A stretch of DNA of 64,000 nucleotides from NCBI GenBank assembly GCA_965153455.1, contig OZ234493.1:9538213-9602212 (forward strand), in the 5' to 3' direction. The stretch comes from Sphagnum compactum. Its lineage: Eukaryota > Bryophyta > Sphagnopsida > Sphagnales. Position numbers and translations under genes: made by a program. Below, in pieces: positions 22,261-33,250 of this stretch. The notes below the pieces were generated by a model, which saw only the letters and a list, made by a program, of their open reading frames with translations, had not been told where the DNA came from and did not search any database. The first letter of the stretch is position 1; each line of letters begins with the position of its first letter.

Positions 22261-22654
22261 ATTCATTGGATGGGGACTTGTGAAATGGTTTTAACCAAAA
22301 CTGAGTTAAGCTAATTGGGGCCCAACATGTACCCAAGTATCAAAAATCTAAATAAAAACCCAATTCTTAATGAACCAGGCATCTCAAATTTGATATCCAA
22401 AAATCTAAGTATCAACCCCAGTAGCACCCTAGGTAATACCCAGCCAATTTTTTGGCTGAGAACCAGGTTGGTTCTGAACCAGGGTTTGGTACCCACCCAA
22501 CACTGGACTAGACCATGCAAGCTCATTTCCCCATCCAAGAGGTTTTTGGATGTTTTTGTACTGCGATCGATGAGGATCCAATGCTGATTGACCTAATGTC
22601 TTCCCTCACCTTGCTTGTTAAGCTGACTTTTAATTAGTGATACAAGAGTAAATA
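22261..22654. other. Intergenic; short repeat shared with 53060-53200
   Basis: Reads GAACCAGG and CCCACCCAACACTGG words. A related segment ending CCGCCCAACACTGG occurs near 53190. No coding sequence is recognised. Confidence 0.4.
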
Positions 22655-22850
22655 TGACACAATCGGTCACACTACTGGACTTGAAATTATTTTAAGAAAC
22701 CGAACTTAAGAACCCACTTCAAAATTAACTATTTGTTGCTCACATGGGTTTTCAAATCTGAAATGGGTTCAGTTTTTAAATCTGAAGTGGGTTCTTAAGT
22801 TTGGTGTTTCTATACTATAATTTCAAATCCAGTCCCTTTTGACCAACACA
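22655..22850. repeat. Foldback element with ~75-bp arms
   Basis: The left arm (about 22655-22735) and right arm (about 22775-22850) are imperfect reverse complements. They share CTGGACTTGAAATTAT, AAGAAACC, AACTTAAGAACCCACTTC and an outer GGTCA. The loop is about 40 nt. No coding capacity; most likely a MITE or other non-autonomous foldback element. Confidence 0.85.
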
Positions 22851-25108
22851 GGAATTTCCCAAACAATTGAAATCTATCTAGTAGGGACAAGAACTGATGG
22901 TCTTCTTTTGAAGCAAGAATTGAACACCACTAGTATGGCATTAGAACATAGGAGGTGTCCAAGAAGATAGCTCCAATTACCCATCTCGAGGGAAGAATGC
23001 AAGTGCAAATGGCACTGGTAAATATTGGGATGCAATCTGGATTGCGCATTCACTACCCACCAGAAACCCTAATATACAGAAATATAACACCCCACTACGC
23101 CCTAAACCCAGAGTAACATCATATGCCTGCATTCACTGACTTGCTTTCTTTGCAGATAGTTTCCATCTGAGCAACAAGTAGGCTAGTTATGTTTGGAAAC
23201 ATTTTCTCATAAACCCTGAACCATGCAACCCAACATTGCCAACAAAAGCATGCAACCAAAAACTAAGTCCTGGCAAGGAAGACAGAGCAAAATAGGATTG
23301 TTTACAAGTAGTGCACACGGGGCTTGTTGGCTCAAGGGGTCATTCAGCAACCAATATCTCATGAACCACAGATTTGCATGCAACCACCCTTAAATTTTAA
23401 AACATAATAGTAATAATAATAAGAATAAGAATAAATCTTTACCCATTTGTTTTTATGTCTACTACATTTCCCCTTTTAATTAATCTCACCTTAATTTCAT
23501 GCTGAATTGTGTGCATTCCACATGTGTTTCACAAGCAATTTTTTTGTGAAAACATGAATGGGACGCTTGCTACATTCAGAAAAACAAAGGCTAAATTGGA
23601 TTTCTATTTGCCTTTAGTAAACTCTTCCTTTTGAATTCATGAGGGGGAAGATACAAATCACCATGTGTTTTGACAAAGTTTCCAATGGCACGGTGGAGTG
23701 GTAGAAGAAACAAAGGTTTCCTTTCTAGAAAAGCACCCCATGGTTGCTTGGGAGCATTGGTGCATTTGGCCAAGTGTGATAGTTGAGGGTGAGGTCAGTT
23801 GTAATGTAGATTCCGGGTTTGTTAGAACACATTTTGGGTACATTCTCAAGACTAGCATTTGGAACCAAAGCTAAAGAACTACATAAACCCAGCCCTACTT
23901 GTTTTGTAAAACCCCATAACCAACAGAGACATCATGGTCATTTTGCATATTGCATCATTCTATACAAATTTCAATATGAATTGGTACTAGATATTTTGTA
24001 CCCGTCTGTTTTGAGCACAATTATTTATCCCATTTTGAGGCTTAGGGGAAATATGGCATACTCCCTATATGTGCAGCCTTATTTTTTAGTGAAATTATTA
24101 TGTGCACCGTTGTGAAAATTTTGGACATTTTCTGTTGCAAATTCAATGCTTTTGGACATTTTCTATTTGCAAATTCAACAATGCAGAAAATATTCAAAAA
24201 TCTCCAGATTTTAGACTATATACATGGTTCAAGTAGATAGCCAAAAAGATGCAAGGATGTTAAAAATTTTCTCCTTGCATTTTTTGTTAATAGCTAAATT
24301 AGGCTAAATTGGCTTATGAGTGATTGCCACCTCAACCACATCACAAAATTGAAAATAGAATCACTGATCAAATGTCACCTTGTTGAGGATTGTGTGTTAA
24401 TAACATCTCCACCAAAGATGCACAACATTGGACAACACATGCAAGTTCTCAATTGGAGCCATGTGTGTATATGCCCCAAAAAAATTTGTCTCTCATCAGC
24501 CTTTTTTTTATTGGCGAAACTTCCTCAAAAAGCAAAACTAGAATTTACAAATTCAAAAAAAAAAGTGATTTTGGATGCTTTCAATCCTCAAAAGTGAGGA
24601 AAAAATTAGTAAAAATCATCAGATTCTTATATGTGGTTTTCAGTATGTAGACGACAGAAATATAAAACAATAATTAAATAATCTGTACTTCATATTTGGT
24701 TTATAGCCAGATTTAACTAAATCTTCCTAGGGGTGATCGATAGCCACTTTTAAAACATTTTCCTATGGATGATTGGCACTTTGGCTACAAACAATTCTTT
24801 TTTCAAAAACCACTGGACCTCTAGACTCTCACAGAGATAAGATTTGGTTTCTCAAACCTTGTGGCAGAGTGTGACTTCTTCAAATTAGTTCTAAAACACA
24901 TATCTTCGGACATGTATCAATGCAAAGCAATTCCTGCAATAATTTGTCATTCCCATAAGCTGATGATGGGTTAGGCTATCCTGGCTTTGCCCCTGGCAAG
25001 GTACGGGCCGAAGGCTATTGTGAACCTAAATATACCTAAAGAGCTGATAGAATGGTTTTTCAGTGTATGCAGAGGGTGCCTTACCCTCATTGAATTTTCT
25101 GCCTTGAG
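22851..25108. other. Intergenic DNA with one dispersed-repeat copy
   Basis: No gene is recognised. Around 24660-24785 lies a minus-orientation copy of the dispersed repeat (TTATAGCCAGATTTAACTAA then ATCTTCCTAGGGGTGATC). Confidence 0.5.
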
Positions 25109-25433
25109 AGAGGATGGTACCTTACACCTAAACCCTAAATTGAGGAACATGGGACCTTACACCTAAAACCCAAAATTGAGGAACATAAGACCTTACACCT
25201 AAACCCTAAATTGAGGAACATAGGACCTTACACCTAAACCCTAAATTGAGGAACATAAAATCTTACACCTAAACCCTAAATTGAGGAACATAGGACCTTA
25301 CACCTAAACCCTAAATTGAGGAACATAGGACCTTACACCTAAACCCTAAATTGAGGAACATAGGACCGTACACCTAAAACCCTAAATTGAGGAACATAAG
25401 ACCTTACACCTAAACCCTAAATTGAGGAACCTT
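25109..25433. repeat. 35-36 bp minisatellite with telomere-like core, nine copies
   Basis: Nine tandem units of the form ACCTTACACCTAAACCCTAA then ATTGAGGAACATAGG, mostly identical. The TAAACCCTAAA core resembles the plant telomere repeat. Just after the array (about 25430-25446), CTTATGTGTAAGGT is an inverted fragment of the unit start. Confidence 0.95.
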
Positions 25434-25971
25434 ATGTGTAAGGTGCCTCCTCGCCTTCTCAAACAAAATCACTTCGGTTTAAAATTCCACCAGATCTTTA
25501 GGCCTGGTAATGAACTGAAAGGGTGGGCAGTTCTGGGAATTTGGGTCCAAACTGCGCTCTGTTCCCACCTCAGGCTGGGCCCTCTTTTCCGAGAATGGTG
25601 TGCATTCTGGGTCCTTACCCTACAGGAAGATCACCAGGTGTAGGAGTGGGGAAGGTTCTTACAGCTACTCCTTAGGAGTGAGGCGGAGGTGTTCCGGATT
25701 TGCAGCTAACTCGTGTCAAGGGACCAAGGATGTGGAAATCTTGCTTTGGCACTCTCTCTTTATTAAGAAATCTAGAGGCCATTGACATGATGGGGGCACA
25801 AGCTCTAAAATTTTGATGTCTCTGGTAGTAGTAATTTACCTTAAGGCCATGATAAAAAAAAAACTCGCTATTTCGAAGTCTGGTTGAAGTCTGAATTGCT
25901 GTTGTGGTGTGCGCCAAGCTGCCAGCAAAGGACTGTGAAGACTTGCTATCCTCAAAACTGTTCAAAGTGAT
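25434..25971. other. Intergenic DNA, no gene recognised
   Basis: Slightly GC-richer than its surroundings, with open frames on both strands but no recognisable domain. Confidence 0.4.
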
Positions 25972-26375
25972 GGTAAGATCGGAGGTTAGAGATCAATGCA
26001 ATATAATTCTATGATCATAACATACGATTGAAGCTGCAAATAGGCGCATTAAGCTCTGGGGTGGCAGATTATGTCATTTTCTTGACCACATAAGTATGTC
26101 ACATAATCTTTCCAATGATGATCATATATGCGTAATAGTGACCAAAATGCGTCTGTTGAACATAATGTGTTTGGTCAGATCAGAGGTTAGAGATCAATGC
26201 AATAATAATTCTATGATCTATCATGCAATTCAAGCTGCAAAATATGCACATTAAGCTCTGGGGTAGCAAATTATGTAATTCTCTTGACCACATAAGTATG
26301 TGACATAATCTTTCTGATGATCATCATATATGCGTAATAGTGACCAAAATGTGTCTCTCGTTGAACATGATTGTT
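25972..26375. repeat. 201-bp direct duplication
   Basis: Two tandem units (25972-26172 and 26173-26375) share GAGGTTAGAGATCAATGCAA, CATTAAGCTCTGGGGT, GACCACATAAGTATGT and GCGTAATAGTGACCAAAATG, with moderate divergence. Confidence 0.92.
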
Positions 26376-27784
26376 TTTCTAGAACATTGCATCTGCCATT
26401 CCAGACCTTAATGTCATGGATTGGCCTCCCCCTTGCCCATTATATTGGGTGCAGCACCTCATGGGCTTGCTCGTGCCCAACATAATGGACATGAGCTTGA
26501 CCATTCCATAGGACATAATGTGAGCTAGCACCCACAGTGGCAAGTCTGAGGGCCTCTCTCTATTATGCCACTGGGATCACAGATTCTGCCCCCATAGTAG
26601 TTTTCAATACATTTGTTCTATCTAGTGGTGCTCACACTCACCTCACAGCTCTATGGATCAAGCATTGCCCAAATGCAGAGCTCGTGTGTGTTCAAGATGT
26701 GAGTCAAGGTGATCCATCTCTCATTTTTTTATGGAAACGTGTTCGTTTAAAGTTCTCTAGAAAGTTCCCTACATATGAAATGTTCCTAATGTTCCTAACA
26801 TTCATCAAAACTTACATATTTCCAGCCCAGATGCAACTCTGGAAAGGAAAGTGTCTGTCCATGCAGCAAGAAATAGGGCTCCCATTTCCATGCCTTTCCT
26901 CAGGGGATCACGGGATCACAGCATATTGCCTAATGGAAAGAGACCCTTACATATGCATCTCAGTTATGTAAGGTTCCAAGCTTTTATGCATCCTAGTTAT
27001 ATAAGGTTCCAAGCTGCTCTGGGCCAAGTATGGTTCCCGTTTGACTTAGGTTTCATTGTTCACCTCAGAATATATAAGGGCTTGGTTCAATTTCAAATTC
27101 CACTTACTCACACATCCAGCTAGGGCACCTTCATCACTAGAAGATTTGTGGCAGAGGATGATGCCCTTTTAGCATTAGGTCTTCTACTTCAGTACTACTG
27201 TTTTGATTGTTTTGGTTTTCCTCTCATGTGTTTACATTTGCTACGACATTCCTTGTACTTATTGTGGATGGATTTCCATCCTTGTTTATACATATATATA
27301 AATATACAGGTTTCACAGTTCAGATCGATCACAATTTGTAGTGTGTATCTCTCACATGACACTAGTGGACTTCATGAAGCAGATCTGGTTAATCTAGTAC
27401 GTCAATTAGCTCGGCTGTAATTCATGCACGCCTGCTGTAAAGAGATCACTTGACGTGTCGTGTGTTGCAGCTTGGTTCCCTTTGCATGCGTGCCATTCTA
27501 GTTTGTTTGTTTGTTCTCGCATCATCATGGTGCTTTAAGATGGGTTTGTTCTTTGCATGCACTACTGACTTTACTATTCTTGCAACTAGAATTTGCGTCA
27601 TGCAACTCTCACATCATAGAAATACAAAGTACTGGGATCTCTCAACAGTGGATTCATTCTTTTGCTATATTTAATAAGATTACAACAACCCACATGGAGC
27701 TTGACTGCATGAGCAATAAAAAGAAAAACAAAGTGCACAAGTACAAGTGCGCTAGTAAGCTGTCTCTAAATAGCAGTTGCACAT
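26376..27784. other. Possible LTR or promoter remnant, otherwise unexplained
   Basis: Contains a TATA-like AATATATAAGGGC near 27068 and a short duplicated motif (TATRTAAGGTTCCAAGCT, about 26966-27015). This looks like an LTR or gene promoter, but no matching ends or coding sequence are seen. A 144-codon open frame at 26537-26971 has no recognisable domain. Confidence 0.3.
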
Positions 27785-28200
27785 TAGAGTTATCCGTAAA
27801 GTAACCCCCTCTTCACCCTGTCTTTGGGCCTCCTTTCACCCCCTATCCCCTCTTTCATTGCTATCTCAGTATGAAATGCTGCAACTGAGCATGAGATGCG
27901 GAAACTCAGCATTTCATGCACAAGGTTTGAGACTAATTGTAGTATTTGTACAGTTAGGAGCAGTGAAAATATATGTAGCAGCAGCAGCGGAGACGCTCAG
28001 GAAAGAGGAAAGACAGGGTGAAACTCAGTTTACTACCCAAATTGCTGGTTTTCTGAGTTTCATCCCCCCTTGAATGCTTTTAATGTTCTTTTTTTGCAGG
28101 TTTTTTAAAAATCTCACCCTGTGAATTAGGATTAAAACTCTTGGGGAACCAAACTCAGGGGTTTCTGGTGCTGTGTTTTCCTTGCTTTACAGATAACTCT
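27785..28200 (+). mobile_element. MITE-like element with terminal inverted repeats
   Basis: The left end TAGAGTTATCCGTAAAG (about 27785) and the right end CTTTACAGATAACTCTA (about 28200) are reverse complements with one mismatch, so the element is about 415 bp with ~15-bp TIRs flanked by TA. A diverged copy lies at 16592-16880 in the opposite orientation. An internal open frame is shared by both copies. No transposase motif is recognised. Confidence 0.75.
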
Positions 28201-28317
28201 ATTGACGGTTCATTCACCCTCAAGATGATTAGAATACAAATTCAGATCACCAAAATCCAGCAACAAAGGTTGGCATGAAAAAAATAAAATCTTCAAGCCT
28301 ACACACAACCCCCCCAA

Positions 28318-28620
28318 AATAGAAGATTCTATGGAAAGATGGAGTGCCTCCCCCTTCAGCCCACCTACATAGGTGAGAAGGGAAGGACTTTGGGCAAAAC
28401 ATATGGGATTAGAGCAAGGTGCTATTGGGACACACCCTTGGGGAACACATTGGGAACCTGATTGGAACCCGTTTGGAACTTGAAGAGAACATGTTGGGAA
28501 CAAAGGAAAAATGAAAAAAAAAACCTTCCCCCCCCCAAACCCAAAACTTAAAACAAAAAAGACGAAGGCACTTTGAGTGCATGCTGAGCCTTGCCATTGG
28601 CTGCATGAAATTTCTGTTTC
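28318..28620. repeat. Second copy of the dispersed repeat seen at 13155-13700
   Basis: Matches 13226-13420 over about 180 bp in the same orientation (AGAAGATTCTATGGAAAGA, GGACTTTGGGCAAAACA, CACCCTTGGGG). The linked words GCAATGAGCCAATT (13110 and 28720) are also shared but in a different order. Confidence 0.8.
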
Positions 28621-30404
28621 CAAAACCGTTAAGTCACCATTTTTGGCCTGGGCTAATACCCCGATTCACCTCTCCTATTCATTAGATGAGGTGCCCCCAA
28701 GTTTAATTTTTTGTTTTGCAATGAGCCAATTTGATTGACCCATCACTCAAAAAAACACAAACTATGGAGACACCCTAAACCCTATTTTGCTAAACATTGA
28801 ATAAATTGATCCCTTTTTACGCATTTTCATTGATCCTCTACAATTTTCACAAACCTACCACTAAACCCTATTACATATTGAATTGTTAGTTCACTCAAGA
28901 TAATTGAGGAAAAAAAATTCAGACCACCAAATCTAGCAATGTCATTTGGCCATACTATTTTTTGTGCACACCTATAGACAAGCCTATTCAATACTACTTG
29001 TGTTCAAGTAGTGCACAATGCTCAAGAAAAAATATTGTGTATTAATTGTTATGTGCAACCAATTAAAACTAATAATTTATTTAAGAAGGAAGGTTTCATT
29101 GTTGCCCTTTTAACAAACCTTGCACTCGTAAACTTAGAGGACCTATACTTGTATTAAAAAAGGATTTGGTTTTGGTTTTAAGTTTAGAAAGAGATTGATT
29201 GCATGATCCCAATCCAAATCCGGTTTCAAACCATTGATCCAAAAACCCTAGAACCTAAGTTAGAACTTTAACGTGCTTAATATTTTGAATGTGTCAACAC
29301 TAGTTTGGACCAATGTTGGCTAGTTTTGAGGCCAATTTAAGAATTGGTTAAGAATTGTTTTTTGAAACACTTGTTCATGTAGATACCATTTTTGTAAGCT
29401 TTTTGAGATCTTGAAATGAGGCTAGGGGAGATCAAATAAAGCTTGAAGAAGAAGTCCTTCAAAATCACATGTGTTTGTTAAGAAGGTTAAATATGTTTCT
29501 TATTTATTTTATTTTAATTTATTCCATGTGAAAGAAGTAGACATGGTTATAAAACCTAGTGAAGGTTCTTTGATCAATTGATGTGTGTTCACATGTGTAT
29601 GTGTTTCATTGATCTAATGGTTTTGTCAAATTATTAATCAATGAGAATCTTAAATATGATATTAATAGTTCAAGAGTTGATTTTGATAAACAAGATTTCT
29701 CATTTGGTGACTCTTTGTTGCTTTTGTTTTTGTCCCTTTTCTACTTGCAATGTTTTCATCAAAATCAACTTGTTAGGGTTTCAAATTAATTTGATTATGT
29801 TTTGATTGATGTTCTAGAAAAAATTAATCCAACTTTACTACTATCAAAGTAGCTATTCACCTCCATTTTTTCAAATGTAGGTGCTAAAGTTCTATTTTTT
29901 ATTCCCAACTTTTGATTTTTTAATATCTAAAATAAAAATCTTTTGTTGGATTTCATGGTGCTTGGAAATCCCTTTCGTACAATGTGTATGAACATGATTG
30001 ACATCAAGACAACATAATGATTAATAATCACACACCTTAAGTTCTAATCCTAATTATATAATGATTACTTGTTTAACCAATTCATGATTTCTATTTTTAT
30101 TTTACTTCATTTTATTAATGATTTTGATCAATTGTTTTGATATGAAAATATTTTTATGAGGAAATTTGGAGTGGCCAATTAACCTTCATTTAAAACTATA
30201 ATGTTGCTTTTAGTTGGAATTTTACATTGTATCACTATTAGAAATCATGTCTAATCCATAAATTTTTATGATTGGATTTTAATATTAAAAAAACACTTGG
30301 ACAAGGTGACACTATAGTAAAAAATGACCTATTCAATAGACAAAATAAACATTTATTAGTGGTTAATCAAATTGAACATGATAGAATGTTTTCTTAGTAA
30401 AAAA
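28621..30404. other. Intergenic DNA, no gene recognised
   Basis: AT-rich with no recognisable coding sequence on either strand. Confidence 0.5.
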
Positions 30405-30424
30405 AGTCGTGATTTCTTGTAGTG
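30405..30424 (-). mobile_element. CACTA-type terminus
   Basis: The reverse complement reads CACTACAAGAAATCACGACT, a typical CACTA transposon end, with the element extending to the left. Confidence 0.6.
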
Positions 30425-30742
30425 TGTTCTCATGTTGGATTTTTTTCATTGTATCACGTACAAAAACTACGAACTTATGAAAAATGAATTTCACCCAATT
30501 TCCATTACCAAATCATTGGATGTAAAATTTGTGATGGTGACATTTCTATTATTGCAATTGTTTATCAAAACACATAAACATTTATTAATTAGTGGGTAGG
30601 CTAAGATAGGTTATTATTACCTATTAGGTATTTAAGTAGGTTAAATAAGGTTATAACATCAGTGTCGTAAAGGGGTGTTGATTCCGACATCGATTTAGCT
30701 CATCACATCAATTTGAGTATTAATTCTTTTGCATGGGTAATG

Positions 30743-30800
30743 TCACTACAAGAAGTCATGGCTTTTTCGATTGGGAATTTCGGTCAAAAAAATTCCCCAT
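30743..30800 (+). mobile_element. CACTA-type terminus
   Basis: Reads CACTACAAGAAGTCATGGCT, closely related to the terminus at 30424 but facing the other way. An internal inverted pair (GGGAATTT and AAATTCCC) follows. No matching far end or transposase is seen. Confidence 0.6.
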
Positions 30801-31271
30801 ATATGATTTTTTTACTCCTTGTCCAACTTGACCAAAGTGCCATTTTGGACAAATTTCGGACCCAACCATTCTGACTAAACCTTTACGGTTGGTTATTTTT
30901 ATTGAATTGTTTTACTAATATTTTTTTACTAAATCATTGTGACAATAATATAATTTGGGCAACAACCAAATATATATATATTTTTAAAATTTTAACTTAT
31001 AATTTATATGAAAATATTAATTAATTAATTACATACCTACCTTACCCACCTTCCTATTTACATAATTAATAAACTTAATAATTAATGCGCAAAAAATATT
31101 ATTTATTTACCTACCAACCTTATGTAATATGCCTAAGCTAGGCCACTTAACTTAACCACCTAAGCTAAATCAAGCCACTAAGGCTAGGCAAAGTAGCCTA
31201 GGTTGGGTGGTTTAATAAGCTTTGCAATCTTGCTACTTAATTAGGTCACCTAAGTAGCCAATTTAGCCTAG

Positions 31272-31346
31272 GTTGCAAATGTGGGGACTTGAACTCCTCA
31301 CCTTTACATTGAGGAATAAAGTCCTTAACCATTGCACCACCACCCA
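31272..31346 (-). mobile_element. tRNA-derived SINE-like head
   Basis: The reverse complement reads GGTGGTGCAATGGTTAAGGA (A-box-like), then GAGGAGTTCAAGTCCCCA (B-box) about 30 nt later. This is the spacing of an RNA polymerase III tRNA promoter, but the acceptor stem does not pair, so it is not an intact tRNA. Confidence 0.65.
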
Positions 31347-32603
31347 TAAAGTGATATTTCTTGGACAACATATTGTAATTAACATGATTTTGAACCAACA
31401 CATTGTAATAAACTTCTTTGAATTTTTTTTCAACATATTGTATTAAATGAATTTGAATTTTTTTTTTAGTACCAACATAAATAAATAGGTTAGATTATAC
31501 TAGGCCTTATAGGTACCTACTAGTTCTATGTTTATACCTACCTAGTAAGCTACTTATGCCTATATGTTATTTAGTAGGTTATATAGATACCTATTAGCCT
31601 ATTAATAAACTTAGCCTAGGCATATTAGGTAGGTAGCCTAACTTATTAAGTAGGTCCAAGCCTAAACTACCTACCTAATAGGATAAGTTACCTACCTCGT
31701 ACGCCAAAATGGTTGAGCCTAAATTAGCTACATACTTAACGTAGGCCTAGGTAACTTAGTTCAAGCTACATACCTACTTAGTAAGCTTAAGTGGCCTAAG
31801 TTAAACTACCTAACTTGTAGGCTTAGGTGGTTTAAACTAGGCTACATACTTAGTAGACTTAAGTGACCTAAGTTATGTTAGTTATCTAATAGGCCTAAGT
31901 GGCCTAAACTATTTATTTAGCTATCAAAATAGGCTACCTATCTATTAAGCCTAAGTGGCTTATGTTATTTACTTAGTAGGTTTAAACTACGTATATATCT
32001 ATACACAACAACACATTTTGGGTTTTGCAACTGGCCTTTACAACTACATATTTGTAAAGAAGAACATATGCAACTAGTGATTAATGAATTGTTAAACCCA
32101 TGTCGTTTCACTCATTTAGTTACAAGGGACATTTAGATGCAAAGCCCAATTGTTCTAACAATTAGGATTTTTATATTTTATTATAATAATGAAATTCCAT
32201 GTCATCATTAACCTTGTTATGACATGTAAAATGCATGTCATATCAACTTTGTCGTTTTATTCAACTACATGTTACAAAAAATGCCTTGATAAATGGATGA
32301 CATGTGTCAAAAATCTATAAACACATTACGAGTGGCACATGACTAAAAGTCAACATAGTTTAACCTATGTAATTAACGTTACGAAAAGTCAACTTAACAT
32401 AACTTAGTTAGGTTAGGCAACCTAACCTAATTCACCTAGCCAAAAATCAACATAGTTGAATTTAACTAAGCTAATTACTTAGGCAAAACAACCTAGGTTA
32501 CCTAACCTAAGCTTATGGCCTAGATTAAAAACAAATGCCAAACTTTTAGTGCAAGAAGCCTAAACTAGGTTATTTAACCTAAGCCAAGTTGCTTAATTAC
32601 CAT

Positions 32604-32676
32604 AGGTTGCAAGAGTGAAAACTTGAACCCCTCACCTTCACTTTGGGGTTCAAGTCTTCATCCATTGCACTACAAA
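32604..32676 (-). mobile_element. Second tRNA-derived SINE-like head
   Basis: The reverse complement reads GTAGTGCAATGGATGAAGAC, then GAGGGGTTCAAGTTTTCAC, followed by TGCAACCTA, as in the copy at 31272-31346. The shared trailing sequence marks the two as one family. Confidence 0.65.
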
Positions 32677-33250
32677 ATATTTTTATACTAACTATATTTA
32701 ACACAAAGTTATAGTGCTCAAAAATTTTAACCTTTAATTAACCTTGGCCACCCTAGGTTGAATCAACCTAGCCTAGACCTAGACTTCCCTAGGTTGAATT
32801 AAGATGAACTAGTTTGTCAACTTATACTATTTACTAACCTAGGCATTGTTAAGCTAAAAAAATTTAACCTAGGATAATTATGTCGCATCTAGTCATATCA
32901 TAATCGCATATAGTCACACAAATTTGAGGTGATTACAAAATTGATAAAATATCTTGTAATGAGGTTACTTAAGTTACTTGGTAATAAACCTAAAGTTAGG
33001 AACCTAAGCAAGCCTACCTAGGTTATCTTATTAATCTAGGGTAACCTATTTTAAATATATTTAAACATACTAAATGTAGTAAGTTGTTTATGTCTAGTCA
33101 AGTAACTTACAAGGTAACCTATGTTACAAAGTAAGTTTTATTAAGTAGCCTACATACATAGGTAATTTAATAGGTATGTTAACCTAAGCTAGTTTGTTAA
33201 ATAGTTTAAAAATCAAGGAGCTATGTGTCACCTTTTTCAAAACGATTAAA

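Larger units (their letters stand above)
30600..33200. repeat. CCTA/TAGG-dominated low-complexity tract
   Basis: About 2.6 kb is built largely of short words such as CCTAAGT, TAGGTAGG, CTACCTA, AAGTGGCCTAAG and GGTTACCTAACCTA on both strands, without a fixed period. No coding sequence. Two tRNA-derived heads lie inside it. Confidence 0.8.

Noticed and set aside
22315-22587. Open frame MGPNMYPSIKN as a gene
   Set aside because: Low complexity and overlaps a dispersed repeat; no homology recognised.
25109-25433. True internal telomere or chromosome end
   Set aside because: The unit is 35-36 bp with only a short telomere-like core, not a pure TTTAGGG array.
26537-26971. 144-codon open frame as a gene
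   Set aside because: No domain, no supporting splice or start context, and it lies in repeat-rich DNA.
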